Shown here: in pieces, positions 18,017 to 26,490 of the stretch
How the letters are laid out: each line of letters starts with the position of its first letter
Numbering within the stretch: position 1 is the first letter of the stretch
DNA from: Caballeronia terrestris
GTDB taxonomy: Bacteria; Pseudomonadota; Gammaproteobacteria; Burkholderiales; Burkholderiaceae
Length of the DNA: 64,000 nucleotides
Assembly (NCBI RefSeq): GCF_001544515.1
Contig: NZ_FCOL02000001.1
Location: forward strand, 62,001-126,000
Reading direction: 5' to 3'
Program-made: the position numbers and the translations under genes
Notes under the pieces: generated by a model
Database searches by the model: none
Told to the model about the DNA's origin: nothing
What the model saw: the letters and a program-made list of their open reading frames with translations, nothing else

Positions 18017-19685
18017 GCGATCTCCCCCGCACTGCCGTACTCCGCATCCCAAGCAATCGCCAGCAACTGACACCGCCCGAGCCGCACCGCTTCGTTCTCG
18101 AAATCGACGATGACGATGCGGTGCGCATCACCAGGACGCTCCGGCGTATCGCGCGTGCGGCCATCGGTTAGCAACCACAGCCAACGCTCCTGCGCCGGCT
18201 TGCGCCGCGCCGCGCGCGCGAGCACGTTGCCCGCCGCGCGCACGCCCAGCGTGAGCGGTGTGCCACCTCCGCCGCCGATCGGCGCGACCCAGTGCTCGTT
18301 CCACCAATGCGACGCGCCCGGCTGACGACGCACTTCGGCCTGCCCACCGCCGAAACACACCAGCGCGACCTCCGCGCGTTCGCGATACGCGCGATCGAAG
18401 AGCGCGACGAGCAGGCCCTTCGCGAGCGCGAGGCGTTTGCCCGCCAGCATCGACCCCGAGCAATCGAGCACGAAGCAATGCAGCGCGGCGGCGTCGCCAC
18501 GTTTGCGGCGAAAGCGCAGATGCTCTGTGTCGAGGCGCGCGTTGCGCTTCGCGTGCAGCGTGCGCGTCCAATCGATCGAACGGCTTTCGAAGCCTTCGTT
18601 CGAAGTGGAACGTCCACGCGCTCGCGGTTCGAGCCATCGAAGGCGCCCTGCTTCGGCGCTGGAATCCGGCCTCCGATGGCTCAGAATTTTTTTGGCTGAA
18701 GCGGTCTCACGTTCTTGACCGTCGATGTCTCGACGGGTTCGGGCGGCAGATAGCCCCAGTCGGAATCGTTGGCTTGCTGTTGCGATGAACGAGGTGCGTC
18801 GTGCGTTGCGTGAGGCGGTGCACCGTGCGCGCGCCGCCGATGCGTCAGCACCGATTCCGCCACCTGCTCGACATGCTCGACACCAACCGCACTCGCGCCA
18901 TCGAAGGCGGCAAGCGCGCGCGCCGCACGCAACATCACGAGATCGGCGCGCAAGCCATCGACGTGCGCTGCGATGCAAAGCTCGCTCACGTGCGCGTGAA
19001 CGGCATCGTCGAAATCGAGGTTCACCAGCGCCGCGCGCGCTTCATGGATGCGCTTCGCAAGCGCCGCCTGCGCGTTCGAATGCTGCTCGCGAAACGCGTG
19101 CGGCGCGGCGTCGAACGCGAGCCGCGCCTTGACGATCCGCTGACGCATCGAAGCATCGAAGCAATTGCCGAGTTCCACCGCGAGCCCGAAGCGGTCGAGC
19201 AATTGCGGACGCAGCTCGCCCTCTTCCGGATTCATCGTGCCGATCAGGACGAAGCGCGCTTCATGCCGATGCGAAATGCCATCGCGCTCGACCGTATTCA
19301 CTCCGCTCGCCGCAACATCGAGCAACTGGTCGACGAGCGGATTCGGCAGCAAGTTCACTTCATCGACATAGAGCACGCCCTGATGCGCCTTCGCGATCAG
19401 CCCCGGCGAAAACTTCACGCCGCCGTCGCGCAACGCGCTTTCGATATCGAGCGTGCCGATCAGTTGCTCCTCGCTCGCGCCAAGCGGCAGCGTGACGAGC
19501 CTTCCCTCGGGCAACAGTTCGGCAAGGGCGCGCGCCGCTGTCGATTTAGCCGTGCCGCGCGGACCGGTGACGAGCACGCCACCAAGCGCAGGATCGACGG
19601 CCGCAAGCAGCAGCGCCTGCTGCAACGGTTCCTGCCCGACGAGCGCGGCGAACGGAAATACGGGGGAAAGAGCAGTGTCGTTCAA
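17992..19685 (-). CDS. chlD: Chelatase medium subunit, ChlD-like (AAA+ plus VWA), predicted -1 frameshift product
   Basis: Predicted 564-residue long product made by slipping back one base at the A7 run (18687-18693). Residues 1-333 are those of the short product. After Lys333 the frame continues Ile-Leu-Ser through a basic linker into a von Willebrand A domain with the metal-site motif DCSGS (408-412), then VALVCFGGGQAEV and LLTDGRTRD. The VWA frame has no ATG, GTG or TTG between the zero-frame stop and the DCSGS motif, so independent initiation is unlikely. With CobN encoded just upstream, this is the expected medium subunit of a cobaltochelatase. It overlaps the convergent cobJ end by 25 bp. 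Confidence 0.82.
18631..18693 (-). other. Programmed -1 ribosomal frameshift signal (A7 slippery site plus hairpin)
   Basis: On the minus strand the zero-frame codons CCA AAA AAA contain the heptamer A AAA AAA (18693-18687), which fits the X XXY YYZ slip pattern. Four bases later begins a 14-bp stem: GAGCCATCGGAGGC (18682-18669) pairs with GCCTTCGATGGCTC (18644-18631) with a single G-U pair and a 24-nt loop. The zero-frame stop TGA (18683-18681) lies inside the spacer/stem start. A weak GTGAG upstream could act as a Shine-Dalgarno-like stimulator, but I am not sure of that. Confidence 0.8.
18681..19685 (-). CDS. Chelatase small subunit, ChlI/BchI-like AAA+ ATPase (zero-frame product)
   Basis: A 334-residue AAA+ ATPase of the magnesium-chelatase ChlI type and the zero-frame product of the frameshift gene. 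Walker A is TGPRGTAKST (residues 40-49), Walker B is GVLYVDEVNLL (103-113) and sensor 1 is VLIGTMNPEEGELRPQLLDRFGL. The C-terminal tail after the helical lid is a short low-complexity linker ending PKKF. The start is TTG at 19685, overlapping the cobN stop (TTGA), so it is coupled to cobN. It is expected to form the ATPase ring that drives CobN. No cobS or separate chlI is present. Confidence 0.88.
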   Translation of the reverse strand: MNDTALSPVFPFAALVGQEPLQQALLLAAVDPALGGVLVTGPRGTAKSTAARALAELLPEGRLVTLPLGASEEQLIGTLDIESALRDGGVKFSPGLIAKAHQGVLYVDEVNLLPNPLVDQLLDVAASGVNTVERDGISHRHEARFVLIGTMNPEEGELRPQLLDRFGLAVELGNCFDASMRQRIVKARLAFDAAPHAFREQHSNAQAALAKRIHEARAALVNLDFDDAVHAHVSELCIAAHVDGLRADLVMLRAARALAAFDGASAVGVEHVEQVAESVLTHRRRAHGAPPHATHDAPRSSQQQANDSDWGYLPPEPVETSTVKNVRPLQPKKF

Positions 19686-22600
19686 GTTCGTTGGCCTTCG
19701 AGTTGCTGTTCGGCATCGAGCAAATGTTGCTCGATTTGCGCTTGATAATCGCCCGGGTTTTGCCACAAGCCGCGCTGCATCGCTTCGGTCAGACGCTCGC
19801 AGATCGAATGCAGCGCATGCGGGTTGTGGCGTTGCATGAATTCGCGCGTATCGGCGTCGTTCACGTAGGCATCAGTCACGAGCGCGTACTGGTGATCCGA
19901 CACCACGCGCGCGGTCGCATCGTAGCCAAACAGGTAATCGACCGTCGCCGCGAGTTCGGACGCGCCCTTGTAGCCGTGGCGCTTCACGCCGTCAATCCAT
20001 TTCGGGTTCACCACGCGCGAGCGGATCACGCGCGAAATCTCCTCGTTTAACGTGCGGATACGCGGCGCGGCCGGGTTGCTGTGATCGGCGTTGTACGCCT
20101 GCGGTTGCGCGCCGGAAAGATGCCGCACCGCCGCGACCATGCCACCCTGGAATTGGTGATAGTCGTTCGAATCGAGCAGGTCGTGTTCACGGTTGTCCTG
20201 ATTCTGCACGACGACATCGATGCTCGCGAGCCGCGCGCCGAATGTCTCGCGCGCGTCGACACCATCGCCACTTTGCGCGTACGCGTAGCCGCCCGTGCTT
20301 TGATAAGCGCGCGAGAGGTCGGTGTCGTCCTGCCATTGCTTCGCGTCGATCAGTTCCTGCAAGCCCGCGCCGTACGCGCCCGGCTTCGTGCTGAACACGC
20401 GCCATCCCGCGCGCAGACGCGCTTCCTTCGCATCGAGCCCGCGCGCGATGTGCGCATCACGCTCGCGCATGATGCGAGCGCGGATCGGGTTCAAGTCTTC
20501 CGGTTCGTCGTCGAGTTCGGCGATCGCCTGCACGGCGGCATCGAAGAGATGCATGAGGTTCGCGAACGCATCGCGGAAAAAACCCGACACGCGCAACGTC
20601 ACGTCGATGCGTGGTCGATTGAAAATCGTGATAGGCAAAATCTCGAAGTCGGTCACGCGATGGCTGCCCGCCGCCCACTTCGGGCGCACGCCCATCAGCG
20701 CGAGCGCCTGCGCGATGTCGTCGCCGCCGGTGCGCATCGTGGCCGTGCCCCACACCGACAAACCCACCGCCCGCGGATAGTCGCCGTGATCCTGCAAATG
20801 CCGCTCGATCAGCAGATTCGCCGACTTCAAGCCGATCGACCATGCGGCCTGCGTCGGCAAGGCGCGTGTGTCGACGGAGTAGAAATTGCGGCCGGTGGGC
20901 AACACGTCGGGACGCCCGCGCGATGGCGAACCGCTCGGGCCCGGCGGCACGAAGCGGCCTTCGAGGCCGCGTCGAAGCTGCTCCAGCTCTTGCGGTCCGC
21001 ACGCGTCGAGCCGTGCGAGCAAGTCGCCTTTCAGGCGATTCAGCACGGGCGATGTGATCGGCCACGCGTGCGCGTCGATGTCCTGTGATTCGAGCAGCTT
21101 CGTCGCCAGCAGTTCGAGGCGTTCGCGCGTGTCGCCGTGATGACGCCATGTGGCATCGGTCACGTCGCGCAATGCGGCGGGACGCGCGCCGGTCCACGAT
21201 GCAGCCCAGTCGGCATCGAGCGGATCGAACGCATCGCCGAGTTGCAGGTCGCGGGCGAGCGCGCTCAGCAGGCTCGCGTTCGCGCCCTGTGCGTCGCCAC
21301 TCGGAAAGCGGCCCAGCGCGAGCAGCGTATCGCGTCGCTGAACGCCCTGCGGCGACGCGCCGAACGTATGCAAACCATCGCGAATCTGCGCTTCCTTCAG
21401 TTCGCAAAGGTAGGCGTCGGCGCGTGTGAGCAAGGCGTCGTCATCATTCGTATCGACGCCCAGTTCCTCATGCAGTCGATGCGCGACGATGCCTTCAAGA
21501 ATCGTCTTGCGCAGCAGCTTCGCGCGGCGCGGATCGACCATCAGCGCCTCGTAGTACTCGTCGACCTGCCGCTCCAAGTCCTGCAACGGCCCGTAGTTTT
21601 CAGCGCGCGTGAGCGGCGGCATCAGATGATCGATGATCACAGCCTGTGCGCGGCGCTTCGCCTGGCTGCCCTCACCCGGATCGTTGACGATGAACGGATA
21701 CAAGTGCGGCATGGGCCCGAGCGTGAGGTCCGGCCAGCACGAACCGGAGAGCGCCATGCTCTTGCCTGGCAGCCATTCGAGATTGCCATGCTTGCCGACG
21801 TGCACGATCGCATCGGCGGCGAAGCGCCACCGCAGCCAGAAGTAAAACGCGAGATAAGAATGCGGCGGCACGAGCTCCGCATCGTGGTAGCTCGCGTAAT
21901 CGCCGCGTTCGCGCGAGCGCGCTGGCTGAATGCCGACGAACACTTCGCCGCTGCGCCAGCCCGCGATCATGAAGCGGCAACGGCGCACCGACGGGTCCGC
22001 TTCAGGCGGGCCCCAGCGCGCGTTCAGTTCCTGCTGCACATTGGGCGGCAGCTTGTGGAAGGCGTCAAGGTAGTCGTCGAGCGCGAGGCTTTGCAACGCG
22101 GGACGCATGTCACGCACGACCGGATCGTTCGTCACGCCTTCGGTCAGCAATCGCATGAGCGCGTCGCCATCGGCGGGGAAGGGGCCGACGCGATAGCCCG
22201 CTTCGTCGAGCATCGAAAGTATATTCACCACCGATGCCGGCGTATCCAGACCGACGCCATTGCCGATGCGTCCTTCACTCAGCGGATAGTTCGCCAGGAT
22301 CAGCGCGACGCGTTTCTGCGCATTGCCGATCGAGCGCAGGCGGCACCAGCGGCGGCTCAGCTCCGCGACGAAACGCACGCGCTCGTGATCGGGCTGATAG
22401 CGCACGACATCCACTTGCGTGTGCTTGCATCGATAAGCGAGGCCCTTGAAGCTGATCGCGCGCGTAATGATGCGGCCGTCGACTTCGGGCAGCGCCACGT
22501 GCATCGCGACGTCGCGCGAGTTGAGGCCGTGGTTGTCCTTAAGCCAATCGTCACGATTGCCGCCGCTCAGGATCACTTGCAGCACGGGCGCATCGCCCGC

Positions 22601-23449
22601 GAGCTCGAACGGCGAGGGATCGTCTATGACGCCCGCTGCGAAGGCCGTCGTGTTCAGCACAAGCGATGCGCCATGATCCGCGCACAACTGCTGCACGACT
22701 TCGCGGCTCACTGCGTCCTTCAACGAAGACATCGCGATTGGCAACGGGTTCATGCCTTCGGCTTCGAGCGCGTCGATGAGCGCGTCGAACACGGCCGTGT
22801 TACCCGATTGCAGATGCGCGCGATAAAAGAGGATTGCGACGACCGGCTCGCCTTCGGTCCAGCGCGTCTGCCAGTCTTCGATGGTGGCGACTTCGCGCGC
22901 CGGGTGATACAACGCGACGGCCGGCAGCGCACTCGGCGCGCGCGCCTCGCGTCCCCAACCGAACGCGCGATGTCCGATGCAACGCAAAAACTCCTCGGCG
23001 TTTTGAGCGCCGCCTTCGCGCAGATAGCGCCATAGCTCGTGGCACAACGCGGGATCGGCGGTGCTCCTAGCGATGAGGTTCACGTCCTCCTGCAGGTCGC
23101 CGGAGAACATCACGAGCGTCTGCTTCTCGCGCTTCGCCAGCGCGACGATGCGCTCGATGCCGTAGGGCCAGTAAGCTTCGCCACCGAGATGATCGACGAT
23201 CACGACACGCGCGTGGCGCAGCACGTCGTCGACGTAGAAATCCACCGATGCCGGTTGCCGCAGAAACGATTGGTTCGCAAGCCGCACCGCTGGAAAACCC
23301 GCCTCCAGCCGCGGAAAAACGCTGGCGAGCAAGGATAGCGTGGTATCGGCGGAACTCAGCACGACGATCGGCGCGGGCGTCTGCTCGATGCGCATGACGC
23401 CCGCTGCGTCATCGACGAAACCGCCCGGCGTCGTGCGCAGCAGATGCAT
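19682..23449 (-). CDS. cobN: Cobaltochelatase large subunit CobN
   Basis: A 1255-residue large subunit that inserts cobalt into hydrogenobyrinic acid a,c-diamide. Family blocks include YWPYGIERIVALAKREKQ, VAILFYRAHLQSGNTAVFDAL, HVGKHGNLEWLPGKSMALS, GVDTNDDDALL and the C-terminal KWIDGVKRHGYKGASELAATVDYLFGYDAT. It follows cobW by 3 bp and its stop overlaps the chelatase ATPase start, so cobW-cobN-chlD form one transcript under the minus-strand riboswitch at 24655-24910. The length is normal for CobN. Confidence 0.97.
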   Translation of the reverse strand: MHLLRTTPGGFVDDAAGVMRIEQTPAPIVVLSSADTTLSLLASVFPRLEAGFPAVRLANQSFLRQPASVDFYVDDVLRHARVVIVDHLGGEAYWPYGIERIVALAKREKQTLVMFSGDLQEDVNLIARSTADPALCHELWRYLREGGAQNAEEFLRCIGHRAFGWGREARAPSALPAVALYHPAREVATIEDWQTRWTEGEPVVAILFYRAHLQSGNTAVFDALIDALEAEGMNPLPIAMSSLKDAVSREVVQQLCADHGASLVLNTTAFAAGVIDDPSPFELAGDAPVLQVILSGGNRDDWLKDNHGLNSRDVAMHVALPEVDGRIITRAISFKGLAYRCKHTQVDVVRYQPDHERVRFVAELSRRWCRLRSIGNAQKRVALILANYPLSEGRIGNGVGLDTPASVVNILSMLDEAGYRVGPFPADGDALMRLLTEGVTNDPVVRDMRPALQSLALDDYLDAFHKLPPNVQQELNARWGPPEADPSVRRCRFMIAGWRSGEVFVGIQPARSRERGDYASYHDAELVPPHSYLAFYFWLRWRFAADAIVHVGKHGNLEWLPGKSMALSGSCWPDLTLGPMPHLYPFIVNDPGEGSQAKRRAQAVIIDHLMPPLTRAENYGPLQDLERQVDEYYEALMVDPRRAKLLRKTILEGIVAHRLHEELGVDTNDDDALLTRADAYLCELKEAQIRDGLHTFGASPQGVQRRDTLLALGRFPSGDAQGANASLLSALARDLQLGDAFDPLDADWAASWTGARPAALRDVTDATWRHHGDTRERLELLATKLLESQDIDAHAWPITSPVLNRLKGDLLARLDACGPQELEQLRRGLEGRFVPPGPSGSPSRGRPDVLPTGRNFYSVDTRALPTQAAWSIGLKSANLLIERHLQDHGDYPRAVGLSVWGTATMRTGGDDIAQALALMGVRPKWAAGSHRVTDFEILPITIFNRPRIDVTLRVSGFFRDAFANLMHLFDAAVQAIAELDDEPEDLNPIRARIMRERDAHIARGLDAKEARLRAGWRVFSTKPGAYGAGLQELIDAKQWQDDTDLSRAYQSTGGYAYAQSGDGVDARETFGARLASIDVVVQNQDNREHDLLDSNDYHQFQGGMVAAVRHLSGAQPQAYNADHSNPAAPRIRTLNEEISRVIRSRVVNPKWIDGVKRHGYKGASELAATVDYLFGYDATARVVSDHQYALVTDAYVNDADTREFMQRHNPHALHSICERLTEAMQRGLWQNPGDYQAQIEQHLLDAEQQLEGQRT

Positions 23450-23452
23450 GGC

Positions 23453-24520
23453 TTACGCCCCGGCCAGCGCGTTCGAAAGCGCTCGCTGCAGCGCGCCCTG
23501 ATCCAGGTCCTCGCCGATCAGCACGAAGCGGCTCTTGGCCTCGTTCGCTTCCCAACGACGATCGAAGTAGCTGTCGAAGCGCCGTCCGACACCCTGCACG
23601 ACGAGCCGCATAGGCGCGCCGGGCAACGCGACGAAACCCTTCACGCGATAAATCGTGTTGCTCTCAACGAGCGTTTGCAAGGCGGCGACGATCTGCTCGC
23701 GCGACTCGACCTGCGCATGAACGACGACCGAATCGAAGTCGTCGTGATGATGATCGGCATGGCCTTCGGCATCGACGGAACCGTGGTGATCTTGCCGCAG
23801 ATGAATCGTGTTCTCCGATGCCGATTCCAGTCCGAGCAACGCATGCAGATCGAGCTGGCCCATGTGCGCGGGAACGATCTTCACCTCGGCGGGAATCTCA
23901 CCGCGAATCAGCGCTTCGACATGCGCCCGCTGAGTTTCATCGATGAGATCGGTCTTGTTCAGAATGACCAGATCGGCGGAGGCAAGCTGATCCTCGAACA
24001 ATTCGTGCAGCGGCGATTCATGATCCAGATTCGGATCGGCGCGACGCTGGGCATCGACGGCTTGCGGGCTCGCCGCGAACTGGCCGCTCGCGGCAGCGGG
24101 TCCGTCGACCACGGTGACGACCGCATCGACCGTGAACGCGTTCTTGATCGACGGCCAGTTGAACGCCTGCACGAGGGGCTTCGGCAACGCGAGCCCGGAC
24201 GTTTCTATCAGCACGTGATCGATTTGCCCGCGCCGCTCGACAAGCTGCTCCATCACCGGATAGAACTCCTCCTGCACCGTGCAGCAGAGGCAACCGTTGG
24301 CAAGTTCATAAAGATTGCGCTCGCCCGACGACGCTTCGTCTTCGCAACCGATGCCACAGCCCTTGAGGATCTCGCCATCGATGCCGAGTTCGCCGAACTC
24401 GTTGACGATCACCGCAATGCGCAGACCATTCGCGTTTGACAAGATGTGCCGCAACAGCGTGGTTTTGCCGCTGCCGAGAAAGCCGGTAACGACCGTCACC
24501 GGGATTTTGCGCGTTTGCAT
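23453..24520 (-). CDS. cobW: CobW-family GTPase, cobalamin-cluster metallochaperone
   Basis: A 355-residue G3E GTPase. The P-loop GFLGSGKTT is at residues 13-21, the metal-binding CLCC at 77-80, and NKTD is the guanine specificity motif. A His-rich stretch (DHHGSVDAEGHADHHHDD) near residue 260 suggests cobalt binding. CobW is thought to supply cobalt to the aerobic chelatase CobN, encoded 3 bp downstream. The ATG at 24520 is chosen because the P-loop then sits at the usual distance; the frame is open further up to 24751, but that stretch belongs to the riboswitch leader. Confidence 0.94.
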   Translation of the reverse strand: MQTRKIPVTVVTGFLGSGKTTLLRHILSNANGLRIAVIVNEFGELGIDGEILKGCGIGCEDEASSGERNLYELANGCLCCTVQEEFYPVMEQLVERRGQIDHVLIETSGLALPKPLVQAFNWPSIKNAFTVDAVVTVVDGPAAASGQFAASPQAVDAQRRADPNLDHESPLHELFEDQLASADLVILNKTDLIDETQRAHVEALIRGEIPAEVKIVPAHMGQLDLHALLGLESASENTIHLRQDHHGSVDAEGHADHHHDDFDSVVVHAQVESREQIVAALQTLVESNTIYRVKGFVALPGAPMRLVVQGVGRRFDSYFDRRWEANEAKSRFVLIGEDLDQGALQRALSNALAGA

Positions 24521-24654
24521 CCGTTGCTCCGTGTGTCTGGTGCTAGCGCTTTCACTCGTGCGGAACCAGCATGCCCGCAAGCCGGAAAGCGTGATGAGAG
24601 GAGAAATCGCGCGCCGCATCCCCGCGACGACGATTCGTTCGATAGTGTCCGATT

Positions 24655-24910
24655 TTTCTGGCCGGTATCCGGGCTGACGAAAACGCCGCTTCACCTTCCC
24701 GCGCGTGACACGTTGCGCAGTGGAGCCATGCAAGTGCTGAATGAAGCACATGCACCGAAGCCGGCTTTGCCGCGCATGAATCGAAGCGCGCGGCTTTCGC
24801 TTACCGTTGCGGGGGCAGCGCAGGTTGGCGGACGCTCCGTGAAGGACCGGCCGCTTCCTGCTTCCCGTTTAACCGCGCGCGAGAGACCCACGCGCGCGAG
24901 CACCAGAATT
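24655..24910 (-). promoter_or_regulatory. Cobalamin riboswitch upstream of cobW-cobN-chlD
   Basis: Read on the minus strand, the element has TCTGGTGCTC near its start (about 24905), TTAAACGGGAAGCAGGAAG, GCCAACCTGCGCTGCCCCCGC followed by AACGGTAAG (core), TCCACTGCGCAACG with GCGCGGGAAGG, and the B12 box CAGCCCGGATACCGGCC at about 24676-24660. The order and consensus are those of the cobalamin riboswitch. The cobW ATG is about 135 bp further on, leaving room for an expression platform. Confidence 0.93.
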
Positions 24911-24989
24911 GCGAGCAAGTCTAGGCTGCAAGCGCACGAGCGTCAAGAAACGCGGGGCATGCGGCTCCATTCCTGTGATATCTTTGGCC

Positions 24990-25206
24990 CGCGTCTGGTG
25001 CTCATGCGTGCGCTTCGAAGCAGGCATAGTCAAACGGGAAACAGGGAGCAAAATAGAGCCAACCTGTGCTGTCCCCGCAACGGTACGCGACCGGCGGCGC
25101 TTCTCAAGCTTGGAGCGCCGCGCATTCCTTTCACGGCCACTGCGCGGCAGCATGCGCGGGAAGGCGAACGGCATGAGGTCGCAAGCCCGGATACCGGCCG
25201 GCGCAA
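24990..25206 (+). promoter_or_regulatory. Cobalamin riboswitch upstream of cobA operon
   Basis: Plus-strand element with CGTCTGGTGCTCATGCG, TCAAACGGGAAACAGGGAG, GCCAACCTGTGCTGTCCCCG followed by CAACGGTA, GGCCACTGCGCGGCAGCATG with GCGGGAAGG, and the B12 box AAGCCCGGATACCGGCC at about 25184-25200. It starts about 80 bp from the 5' end of the divergent riboswitch on the minus strand and precedes cobA by about 150 bp. Confidence 0.93.
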
Positions 25207-25249
25207 GTGGCGAAAACGCGTGCTTCTTAGCGGCGCGGCTCGCCGAAAC

Positions 25250-25278
25250 GCCGCATCCGCGAGGGACGGATGTGCGGC
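25250..25278 (+). promoter_or_regulatory. Hairpin in cobA leader, possible expression platform
   Basis: GCCGCATCCG (25250-25259) can pair with CGGATGTGCGGC (25267-25278) with a two-base bulge, around a GAGGGA loop. It lies between the riboswitch and cobA and is not followed by a T-run, so it may act by another mechanism or be incidental. Confidence 0.35.
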
Positions 25279-25354
25279 GTCGTATTGATTTCAACCCGCA
25301 TCACATGAATCCAGCTATCGATTTCCATCGCTTGCAGCCTCGCGGAGCAGCGGC

Positions 25355-26098
25355 ATGACCGCACGCCCAGGCAGCGTCCACCTGATCGGCGCCGGCCCCG
25401 GCGACGTCGAGCTGATGACGCTCAAGGCCGTGCGCGCGCTCTCGGAAGCGGACGTCGTGCTCGTCGACGATCTCGTCAATCCCGACGTCCTCAAGTTCGC
25501 ACGCGACGACGCGCTCATCACGTACGTCGGCAAGCGCGGTGGACAGCCGTCGACGCCGCAGGCAGTCATCTTCGAGCTGATGCTCACGCACGTCCATGCG
25601 GGACGCCGCGTCGCGCGCCTGAAGGGCGGCGATCCGTTCGTGTTCGGGCGCGGCGGCGAGGAAGTGCAGGCGCTCGCCGACGAAGGCGTACACGTCGAAG
25701 TGATCAGCGGCATTACGGCGGGGATCGCGGCGCCCGCGTCGGTGGGCATTCCGGTCACGCATCGCGATCATGCGATGGGCGTCGTGTTCGTCACGGGCCA
25801 CGGCGCAAGCGGCGACACCGGCAATCGCGAGCCCGACTGGAGCGCGCTCGTCGCGACAAAGATGACGCTCGTCATCTATATGGGCATGCGGCGGCTTGGC
25901 GAGATCGTCGCGGCGTTGCTTGCCGCGGGCCTCGATCCGCAGACGCCCAGCGCCGCCATCGCCGCCGCGACACGTCCCGAACAGCGGCATCTGCGCGCGC
26001 CGCTCGAACGGTTGCCCGATGCCGTGAAGGCCGCGTCGCTCGGGGCACCAGCGATCGTCGTGATCGGCTCGGTCGCGGCGCTCGGGGACCAGGCGTGA
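25355..26098 (+). CDS. cobA: Uroporphyrinogen-III C-methyltransferase CobA (SUMT)
   Basis: A 247-residue enzyme that adds two methyl groups to uroporphyrinogen III to make precorrin-2, the entry to corrin and siroheme synthesis. SAM loop: VHLIGAGPGDVELMTLKA. Other landmarks are YVGKRGGQPSTPQ, ARLKGGDPFVFGRGGEE, VISGITAGIAAPASVGIPVTHRD and MTLVIYMGM. It has no CysG-type N-terminal domains, so it is dedicated SUMT. The stop overlaps the GTG start of cobE. Confidence 0.96.
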   Translation: MTARPGSVHLIGAGPGDVELMTLKAVRALSEADVVLVDDLVNPDVLKFARDDALITYVGKRGGQPSTPQAVIFELMLTHVHAGRRVARLKGGDPFVFGRGGEEVQALADEGVHVEVISGITAGIAAPASVGIPVTHRDHAMGVVFVTGHGASGDTGNREPDWSALVATKMTLVIYMGMRRLGEIVAALLAAGLDPQTPSAAIAAATRPEQRHLRAPLERLPDAVKAASLGAPAIVVIGSVAALGDQA

Positions 26099-26490
26099 GG
26101 ACGATCACCGTCGGCATCGGATGCAGGCGTGGCGTGAGCGTCGCGCAGATCGAAGCGGCTGTGCACGCCGCGCTCGGCGCGCTTTCGCTCGACGATGTGC
26201 GCGCGATCGCGAGCATCGAGAGCAAGGCCGGCGAAGCCGCGTTGCTCGACTTCTGCACGCGTCACGCGCTGCCGCTTAGGCTGTTCACCGCCGCGCAAAT
26301 CTCCAGCGTCGAAACTTCGGCGTCCGCGCACGTTCAAAAACATCTCGACGTCGGCGGCGTATGCGAACCCTGCGCGCTGCTCGCCTCGCACGACGGGCGC
26401 CTCGTCGTCACGAAGACGATTGCGGACGGCGTGACCGTCGCCATCGCCGCCGACCGCATCACTCTCCCCTCATCGAAGAGCCACGCATGA
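26095..26490 (+). CDS. cobE: CobE / CbiG C-terminal domain protein
   Basis: A 131-residue protein matching the CbiG C-terminal (CobE) domain: ITVGIGCRRGVSVAQIEAAV at the start, SIESKAGEAALLDFC, and GGVCEPCALLAS. CobE is found in aerobic cobalamin clusters; its exact reaction is not known to me. The start is GTG at 26095 and overlaps the cobA stop (GTGA). The stop overlaps the cobO ATG. The window therefore holds CbiG-like material twice, here and fused to CobJ. Confidence 0.88.
   Translation: MRTITVGIGCRRGVSVAQIEAAVHAALGALSLDDVRAIASIESKAGEAALLDFCTRHALPLRLFTAAQISSVETSASAHVQKHLDVGGVCEPCALLASHDGRLVVTKTIADGVTVAIAADRITLPSSKSHA

Noticed and set aside
18681..18693. The chelatase frame break as a sequencing or assembly error in a homopolymer.
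   Set aside because: An error in a 7-base run cannot be excluded, but the stem directly after it and the fit to known chelatase frameshifting make programmed slippage the better explanation. Resequencing would decide.
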